Shown here: positions 1 to 5,534 of the stretch, in pieces
Numbering within the stretch: the first letter of the stretch is position 1
Layout: each line of letters starts with the position of its first letter
The notes under the pieces: model-generated
Told to the model about the DNA's origin: nothing
The model's database searches: none
The model's input: only the letters and a program-made list of their open reading frames with translations
Assembly: GCA_030608985.1 (NCBI GenBank)
Contig: JAUWDC010000108.1
Coordinates: 1-5,534 of the forward strand
DNA from: Desulfobia sp.
Lineage (GTDB): Bacteria > Desulfobacterota > Desulfobulbia > Desulfobulbales > SURF-16
Direction of reading: 5' to 3'
Length of the DNA: 5,534 nucleotides
Position numbers and translations under genes: made by a program

Positions 1-662
1 GCCTCCGGATTGAGAAATGTCTCAATACGCTGGCGCTGGTATGGTTTCAAAATAAACTTCCAGGCAAGGGGAACCAGAGACCCGCAGGCTGCCAGTAAAA
101 AGGCCAGTGTCTGCCATTTCAGTTTTACAAAAAGTGTCATGGAGACAAAAATGAAGCCAAGCATAAGGGCAGTTCCAAGATCAGGTTGCTTCAGGATGAG
201 CAAAAAAGGCAGAAGAGTAAGGCCAATGGGAACAAGGAGTCCCCTCATGTCAAAGCCTTCTTCTGTATGTTTTCGGGAGTAGTAACTGGCCAGGGTAATA
301 ACCAGGGTGAGCTTGGCAAGTTCGGAGGGCTGAAGGTTGAAAAAGCCGAGATCAATCCAGCGCTGAGTGCCGGCCTGGGACCTCCCGAGAATGAGGGCAT
401 ACAGGAGCAGGAATATGATAAAACTGTACAATATATAGTTCCAGTTAAGAAAAATCCGATAATCGAGACTGATAATGATGAGAATAAGGCCGAACCCCAT
501 AATGAAGAAATAGAGCTGTTTGATGTATACAGGTGTTCCCCGGGGTATGTTCGAGTATACGGCACTGTATAAATTCATGAGACACATGGCGGCAATGGCA
601 ATGACAAAGAGTAGAAGAATCCAGTCAAAATTTTGTAAAAGTCGTCTGTCAAAATGAAACAT
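1..662 (-). CDS. rodA: RodA, SEDS-family peptidoglycan glycosyltransferase (5' part, cut by window edge)
   Basis: RodA polymerises lipid II into glycan strands in the cytoplasmic membrane, working with PBP2 during lateral wall growth. The first 220 codons are visible without a stop, from an ATG preceded by AGGAG at a 10-nt spacing. The family is usually about 370 residues, so roughly the N-terminal 60% is here. I see hydrophobic segments near residues 14-34, 48-66, 70-92, 141-158, 161-180 and 183-200. SEDS signatures are present: GRSQAGTQRWIDLG (93-106) followed by QPSELAK (111-117), and KQPDLGTAL (158-166). The catalytic Asp of the large later extracellular loop lies beyond the window, so activity cannot be judged. 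Its place after mrdA separates it from the paralogue FtsW, which normally sits in the division cluster. The gene follows mrdA across a repeat-filled spacer and is probably co-transcribed, though a separate promoter there is not excluded. Confidence 0.95.
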   Translation of the reverse strand, partial: MFHFDRRLLQNFDWILLLFVIAIAAMCLMNLYSAVYSNIPRGTPVYIKQLYFFIMGFGLILIIISLDYRIFLNWNYILYSFIIFLLLYALILGRSQAGTQRWIDLGFFNLQPSELAKLTLVITLASYYSRKHTEEGFDMRGLLVPIGLTLLPFLLILKQPDLGTALMLGFIFVSMTLFVKLKWQTLAFLLAACGSLVPLAWKFILKPYQRQRIETFLNPE

Positions 663-672
663 AGTAGCAGAA

Positions 673-677
673 CTCCT
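673..677 (-). promoter_or_regulatory. Ribosome binding site of rodA
   Basis: AGGAG on the minus strand lies 10 nt upstream of the rodA ATG. It is the clearest Shine-Dalgarno in the window and fixes the rodA start, which no complete open frame marks because the gene runs off the edge. Confidence 0.75.
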
Positions 678-739
678 GATCCCGTAACGTGATTTTAAAG
701 GGTTACAGAACCACCCAGGATTTTGGCTTGTTACTGGTT

Positions 740-848
740 AAAGTGCATAAAGTGAGCTAAAGTTTAAAGTGCCTGAAGTTAAAGGTTTTATCTGATCAGA
801 AAGTACCATAACTTTAGTCACTTTAGCTCACTTAAAACTTCAGTCACT
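740..848. repeat. Inverted array of short AGTG/AGTT units between mrdA and rodA
   Basis: The left arm on the plus strand is an unbroken run of units: AGTGCATAA (742-750), AGTGAGCTAA (751-760), AGTTTAA (761-767), AGTGCCTGA (768-776), then AGTTAAAGG (777-785). The right arm on the minus strand uses the same vocabulary: AGTGACTGA (848-840), AGTTTTA (839-833), AGTGAGCTAA (832-823), AGTGACTAA (822-814), then AGTTATGG (813-806). A perfect 14-bp inverted repeat (750-763 against 820-833) links the arms, and a 10-bp palindrome TCTGATCAGA (791-800) sits between them. The mrdA stop codon lies inside the outermost right-hand unit. The stem is AT-rich and no T-run follows it on either strand, so it does not look like an intrinsic terminator. 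My inference is an intergenic repeat-family copy or a slippage-grown element; function is unknown. Confidence 0.75.
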
Positions 849-2697
849 CGGATTGCTTGTTTTTTAATTCGAAATATTTTTCCAGTACTTTTTTGGCGAC
901 CGGGCCTGCAGCAGATCCTCCATGGCCGCCATGTTCGACAAGAACAGTCACGGCTATTTCCGGATTGTCAGCTGGGGCAAAACTGGTGAACCAGGCATGA
1001 TCCCGATACCGGTAAGGGATTTCTTCTTCAGGAACGTTCCTGAATTTTGATAGTCTCACCACCTGTGATGTTCCTGTTTTGCCGCCAACGACAATGTCTT
1101 CCATCTTGGCTTTTATTCCGGTGCCATGCTTGTCATTCACCGCTGCCACCAATCCATCTTTGATAATGTTCAGATAGGCAGTGGATCCCTTAACCTCGCC
1201 ATTTTTGAGAGGAGTAAACTGTTGAATAATTGAGCCTTCAGGATCAGTGATCGATTCGATAAACTGAGGCTGGTACAGAATCCCGCCATTGACCGTTGCC
1301 GCTGTCAGCCGGCAGATCTGCAGGGGGGTCGTCAGGTTGAATCCCTGGCCGATGGATACAGAAAGAGTTTCACCCTCCTGCCAGGATTCTTTCTTCTTTT
1401 TTTTCTTCCAGGCGGAAGTGGGGACCAGGCCGGATTTTTCGTGTTCCAGGGAGATCCCTGTCTTGTCCCCTAATCCCATGCCGCGGGCATAGGATGCCAG
1501 GGTATCTACACCAAGTTTCTGACCTGTCTGGTAAAAATACACATCACATGATTCAGCCAGGGCCCGCTTCAGGCTGATGGCTCCATGTCCTCCTCTTTTC
1601 CAGCATCCGTATTTTCTGCCATGAAGAGAGTAGGAGCCTGAGCAATAGAAAATAGTCCTTGGCGTGATAACCTTTTCAGACAACCCGGCCAGGGCCGTGA
1701 CAATTTTATAGGTGGACCCTGGTGGGTACTGTCCCTGTATTGTTTTGTTAATAAAGGGATGGCGTGGGTCGTCCAAATGTTCTTTCCAGATTTTTTGCGG
1801 AATTCCGCCAACGAACTGTTCAATTTTGAGTTCCGGGGTGCTGGCAAAGACAAGGAGCCTCCCTGAATTCACTTCCATGGCAATAACGGTTCCGGCCTTG
1901 TCTCCCATGGCGTCTTCAGCGGTTTTCTGCAGATCAACATCAATGGTAAGCTTGATATCATTTCCGGGCAGGGGATCAATATGCTTGAGCTGCTGCTGCT
2001 CAAAGCCGTGGACGTCAACTTCCAGATACCGGCGGCCCTTTTCCCCTCTTAAGGTTTCTTCAAAACGTTTCTCCACGCCCATTTTGCCGACCTGATCTCC
2101 GCCTTTATATTGCTGATACTGGGAAGATTGCAGCTCTTTCTTCGAAATCTGTCCCAGGTAGCCTATAAGGTGGGAAGCGAGGTTGGAATAACGATAATTT
2201 CGGCTGGGAACCACCTCAATCCTGACTCCGGGAAGATCAAGGCGATGGTTCTCAATATAGATAAGAGACGACCAGGAGATATCCTCTTTGAGCAGGATGG
2301 GTATATAGCGGGGCTGACCCATTGAATCGCGGATTCGATTGAGCAGGGTTGTTATGTCTTCATTGAGAATGGCAGAAAGTTTTTTGATGACATCATCCGG
2401 GGCAGGCGCATCCTCTTTAAACCAGACCACATTGAAATAGGGTCTGTTGGTGATGATAAGACGACCGTGTCTGTCAAGTATGTTGCCCCTTGGCGCACTT
2501 ATATCGCGAATTCGAACACTGTTGCTTTCAGATAAGGTCGCATATTCCGTTCCTTTCAATATTTGCAGGTTCCAGAGCCTGGCAATAAGAATGGCCAGAA
2601 AAAGGATGATAATAGCAATGGAAGGGTCGATCCTTTTTTTGAGGCTTGCCAGCTCTTCTTCGTTAACTGTACGAAGTTTTTGTTTTTCCAGTCTCAT
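844..2697 (-). CDS. mrdA: Penicillin-binding protein 2, elongation-specific class B transpeptidase
   Basis: PBP2 cross-links new peptidoglycan in the periplasm during elongation and activates RodA. The 617-residue length fits the family. Order of parts: short basic cytoplasmic tail, one membrane anchor (about residues 26-47), the class B N-terminal motif SAPRGNILDRHGR (67-79), a pedestal domain with VGKMGVEKRFEETLRG (203-218), then the transpeptidase domain. The catalytic motifs are complete: S328-T-Y-K331 (acyl-serine and lysine), S383-C-D in the SxN position (the SxD form expected of PBP2), and K540-T-G-T. A six-lysine stretch (431-436) lies between SxD and KTG, where E. coli PBP2 also has a basic KRFKKPW-like segment. 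The start follows AGGGAG by 9 nt and lies only 6 nt after mreD, so coupled translation is likely. The TGA stop falls within the flanking repeat array. An FtsI identity is unlikely given the mre/rodA context. Confidence 0.97.
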   Translation of the reverse strand: MRLEKQKLRTVNEEELASLKKRIDPSIAIIILFLAILIARLWNLQILKGTEYATLSESNSVRIRDISAPRGNILDRHGRLIITNRPYFNVVWFKEDAPAPDDVIKKLSAILNEDITTLLNRIRDSMGQPRYIPILLKEDISWSSLIYIENHRLDLPGVRIEVVPSRNYRYSNLASHLIGYLGQISKKELQSSQYQQYKGGDQVGKMGVEKRFEETLRGEKGRRYLEVDVHGFEQQQLKHIDPLPGNDIKLTIDVDLQKTAEDAMGDKAGTVIAMEVNSGRLLVFASTPELKIEQFVGGIPQKIWKEHLDDPRHPFINKTIQGQYPPGSTYKIVTALAGLSEKVITPRTIFYCSGSYSLHGRKYGCWKRGGHGAISLKRALAESCDVYFYQTGQKLGVDTLASYARGMGLGDKTGISLEHEKSGLVPTSAWKKKKKKESWQEGETLSVSIGQGFNLTTPLQICRLTAATVNGGILYQPQFIESITDPEGSIIQQFTPLKNGEVKGSTAYLNIIKDGLVAAVNDKHGTGIKAKMEDIVVGGKTGTSQVVRLSKFRNVPEEEIPYRYRDHAWFTSFAPADNPEIAVTVLVEHGGHGGSAAGPVAKKVLEKYFELKNKQSE

Positions 2698-2703
2698 CCG
2701 GCT

Positions 2704-3240
2704 TTACTCCCTGAACTTGTTGCCTCGCTGCTGGCGGACAAAGAGACGGAAAAATTCCGGCGAATTTCGAAGGCTGAGCAGGAAGTCGTATAAGGCAAAA
2801 AACGGAAGGGTGAGAATAGACAACAAGAGCATCTGAAAGAATATGGCTTTCCCGTTCCAGGGCAGGATGTTCTCCGGTGCCAGCATTGCAGTGGAAATAA
2901 AAATCATCGTGTTGGAAAAGAGATAGCAGCCTAGGACCAAGGGGATCTGGTGGGGGAGCTCGGAGATAATAAATCTCCTGGAAAGCAAATGGACAATAAA
3001 AAACAGGATTAGGTTTATCACAGGATAGAGGCCCAGGAATATGCCGGAAAAAATATCCATTATCAGGCCCAGCATGAGTACGAGTAGGGCACCCTTGATA
3101 ATGTCCAGGCGGACAGTTATGAAAATGATAAAAATAAACAGCAGGTCAGGTCGGCCGAGCCAATCCGGCATTGCGCTGAATAAGGTGGTCTGGATAATGA
3201 GCAGGGCCAGTCCCAATAGAAAAAAGGTGACAACAAACAT
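2704..3240 (-). CDS. mreD: Rod shape-determining protein MreD
   Basis: MreD is an integral inner-membrane component of the elongasome that associates with MreC and MreB. The 178-residue protein is almost wholly hydrophobic, with candidate membrane segments near residues 4-22, 32-48, 50-66, 71-87, 99-117 and 130-150. The family hallmark GLIMDIFSG (58-66), with its Asp and Ser-Gly, is present, as is the earlier GRPDLLFIFIIF (29-40). Length matches the usual 160-180. Sequence conservation in this family is low, so the call rests on topology, the hallmark and position between mreC and mrdA. I see no Shine-Dalgarno before this ATG: upstream bases are pyrimidine-rich (CCTCTGCCCT). An in-frame TAG lies 48 nt upstream with no ATG, GTG or TTG between, so this remains the best start. 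Its last codons carry the mrdA ribosome binding site. Confidence 0.94.
   Translation of the reverse strand: MFVVTFFLLGLALLIIQTTLFSAMPDWLGRPDLLFIFIIFITVRLDIIKGALLVLMLGLIMDIFSGIFLGLYPVINLILFFIVHLLSRRFIISELPHQIPLVLGCYLFSNTMIFISTAMLAPENILPWNGKAIFFQMLLLSILTLPFFALYDFLLSLRNSPEFFRLFVRQQRGNKFRE
2707..2712 (-). promoter_or_regulatory. Ribosome binding site of mrdA inside the mreD 3' end
   Basis: AGGGAG on the minus strand overlaps the last codons and stop of mreD and lies 9 nt before the mrdA ATG. This placement means ribosomes finishing mreD cover the mrdA start, consistent with translational coupling. Confidence 0.65.
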
Positions 3241-3319
3241 AGGGCAGAGGTAAAAATGATTAGTGGTTACAGTGCGGTGGTTTTGCTAATTTTGCAGCTC
3301 ATCCTGAATAATTATGTTA

Positions 3320-4168
3320 CTAAAATGTATCTTCAGCCAGCGACTTTTCTTTGAGCACAACTATAAGATATTCGAGCTTGGAAAAATCTGCAGCCGGAGT
3401 AATTTTGATCTTTTGAAACATGCCTCGTTTGCTTTTCATCACCCAGGAGACAGTCCCGACAGGAAGGCCTTTGGGGAAAATGCCTCCCATCCCGGAGGTG
3501 ACAACAGCATCCCCCTTTTCAACATCAGCATTTTTCAGGATATAGAGAAGTTCATAGGCGTCACCGACTCCTTTAATGATTCCCTGGGATCTATTCTTCT
3601 GAATGATGACATCTATGGCGCTGTTTGGATCGTTTGCCAGCAGCACTTTTGAAAAGTTTAGAGATGTATCAAGGATCTGTCCGACAATACCTTCTGCCGT
3701 GATAACAGGCATTCCTTTTTCCACTCCGTCTTGACGGCCCTGATCAATAATAACAGTACGAAACCAGAGCGACGGATCCCGACCAATAATTTGGGCTGTT
3801 ATGGTGGGTGGTGGGAGAGAGTCCTTAAGGCGCAACAGCTTGCTCAGCCGAACATTGGTTGCCATTGCTTCGCGGTATTCGCCGGCGACGCTTTTGAGCG
3901 TGTCCAGTTCCTTACGCAGAGCTTTATTTTCTTCCCGAACATCCCAGAGTGCGACATATTTTCCCCAGGTACCGGTGAAAACATTTGATACGGTTTTGAG
4001 TATCAGCTGACCCCTGCCAACCAGGTCCAGGGTAATCTTCTGGGGGGTGTTAAGCTCATGCCGGCGGCCAACAGTGGACACTATGAGTATAAGGATGGCG
4101 GTTAATGTGACACCAAATAGGATGTAAGGCCTGAGCTGGCGAAGTTTTTTTGTTTTTTTCCTTTTCAT
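3320..4168 (-). CDS. mreC: Rod shape-determining protein MreC
   Basis: MreC is a bitopic inner-membrane protein whose periplasmic part scaffolds PBP2 and the rest of the Rod complex. The 282 residues show a very basic N-terminus (MKRKKTKK), one membrane segment (about 14-33), a likely coiled coil (about 75-115, rich in Glu, Lys and Leu), then the beta-rich MreC domain (about 121-270). Recognisable family segments are IIGRDPSLWFRTVIIDQG (127-144), GMPVITAEGIVGQI (152-165) and VTSGMGGIFPKGLPVG (223-238). Length is within the family range, and the C-terminus ends soon after the core domain with no long tail. The start lies 10 nt after the mreB stop and has no recognisable Shine-Dalgarno, which suggests reinitiation after mreB translation. 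No alternative start fits better, because a later one would remove the basic tail and approach the membrane segment. Confidence 0.96.
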   Translation of the reverse strand: MKRKKTKKLRQLRPYILFGVTLTAILILIVSTVGRRHELNTPQKITLDLVGRGQLILKTVSNVFTGTWGKYVALWDVREENKALRKELDTLKSVAGEYREAMATNVRLSKLLRLKDSLPPPTITAQIIGRDPSLWFRTVIIDQGRQDGVEKGMPVITAEGIVGQILDTSLNFSKVLLANDPNSAIDVIIQKNRSQGIIKGVGDAYELLYILKNADVEKGDAVVTSGMGGIFPKGLPVGTVSWVMKSKRGMFQKIKITPAADFSKLEYLIVVLKEKSLAEDTF

Positions 4169-4178
4169 TAGAAAGGGA

Positions 4179-5231
<1,053 letters not shown>

Positions 5232-5259
5232 TTATTGATTTTTGTTAAGATGCAAATGT

Positions 5260-5298
5260 TAATCAAAAAATTACGGATTAATCGATTATTAGTAATCG
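5260..5298. promoter_or_regulatory. Cluster of TAATC/GATTA half-sites in the mreB leader, possible operator
   Basis: Five copies of TAATC or its complement GATTA occur in 39 bp: 5260-5264, 5276-5280, 5279-5283, 5284-5288 and 5293-5297. They form the overlapping palindromes GATTAATC (5276-5283) and TAATCGATTA (5279-5288), plus the hairpin-like CGATTA-TTAG-TAATCG (5283-5298). They lie 44-82 nt upstream of the mreB ATG. Such clustered dyads resemble transcription-factor sites, but the AT-rich base composition makes chance matches likelier and I cannot name a regulator. Confidence 0.3.
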
Positions 5299-5407
5299 GA
5301 TATATGTAGCAGACTGACATTGTGTTAGCAAGAAAAATGGAGGGCAGGTGAGAAATGATACTCCTGGCTGGGCTTGTTCTAGATGGCAGGCAGATGAAGG
5401 AAAAACC

Positions 5408-5439
5408 TTGACAGCTCGACACCCCGTGTCTTATATAAC
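5408..5439 (+). promoter_or_regulatory. Sigma70-type promoter of the tRNA-Ala gene
   Basis: A perfect -35 hexamer TTGACA (5408-5413) is followed by TATATA (5432-5437) after 18 nt; the overlapping TATAAC (5434-5439) is closer to the -10 consensus but at a 20-nt spacing. The mature tRNA begins about 20 nt further on, leaving a short 5' leader for RNase P to remove. The spacer contains a perfect dyad GACAC-CCC-GTGTC (5418-5430). Confidence 0.7.
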
Positions 5440-5457
5440 AAAATTCAAACACAGAGT

Positions 5458-5533
<76 letters not shown>

Positions 5534-5534
5534 A

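Noticed and set aside
186..572. 128-codon open frame on the plus strand
   Set aside because: It lies antisense to the well-supported rodA coding sequence, its translation resembles no family, and it is explained as a shadow of rodA codon use.
684..706. Inverted repeat GTAAC ... GTTAC upstream of rodA
   Set aside because: Only five base pairs with no extension; expected by chance in a region of this size.
750..833. Intrinsic terminator between mrdA and rodA
   Set aside because: The 14-bp inverted repeat is AT-rich, has a loop of more than 50 nt and is not followed by a T-run on either strand.
1712..2836. Several plus-strand open frames of 70-130 codons across mrdA and the end of mreD
   Set aside because: All are antisense to genes with intact motifs. 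Their translations are low in complexity, rich in Ser, Arg and Cys, and have no ribosome sites that stand out.
3264..3302. 11-codon minus-strand mini frame in the mreC-mreD gap
   Set aside because: It has only AGG touching its ATG, no convincing ribosome site and no recognisable leader-peptide pattern such as runs of one amino acid.
5303..5331. TTGCTA - 17 nt - TACATA as the mreB operon promoter
   Set aside because: Spacing is ideal but the -10 matches only three of six consensus bases; too weak in AT-rich DNA to list as a feature.
5355..5411. 18-codon plus-strand frame before the tRNA, preceded by AGGTGA
   Set aside because: Too short to judge, its stop overlaps the tRNA -35 hexamer, and nothing else supports it as a gene.

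Overview
The window holds the cell-elongation (rod-shape) gene cluster of a Gram-negative bacterium. It is read entirely on the minus strand in the order mreB - mreC - mreD - mrdA (PBP2) - rodA, with rodA cut by the left edge. A tRNA-Ala(GGC) gene on the plus strand sits at the right edge, divergent from mreB. The MreB-MreC-MreD-PBP2-RodA order, moderate GC content and the sequence style of MreB and PBP2 suggest a proteobacterium in the broad sense. A member of the former Deltaproteobacteria (Desulfobacterota) is my best guess, but the window has no decisive taxonomic marker.

Layout from right to left along transcription: tRNA-Ala (5458-5533, plus) has its own sigma70-like promoter. A 241-bp divergent region follows, with a cluster of TAATC/GATTA motifs close to mreB. 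Then come mreB (5216-4179), a 10-nt gap, mreC (4168-3320), a 79-nt gap, mreD (3240-2704), a 6-nt gap, and mrdA (2697-844). A 181-bp spacer filled largely by an inverted array of short AGTG/AGTT units separates mrdA from the start of rodA (662 to beyond base 1). All five genes look intact where visible, with conserved motifs in place.

Together the genes encode the Rod complex, or elongasome. MreB filaments on the inner face of the cytoplasmic membrane position MreC and MreD. MreC is a bitopic periplasmic scaffold and MreD a multi-pass membrane protein. These connect to the peptidoglycan-synthesis pair: PBP2 (transpeptidase) and RodA (SEDS glycosyltransferase).

I found no undescribed system. 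The most unusual item is the inverted repeat array in the mrdA-rodA spacer: its two arms are built from the same 7-10-bp units in opposite orientation, and one unit supplies the mrdA stop codon. Secondary items are an in-frame A AAA AAG heptamer in mrdA, a TAATC/GATTA cluster in the mreB leader, and a perfect dyad inside the tRNA promoter spacer.
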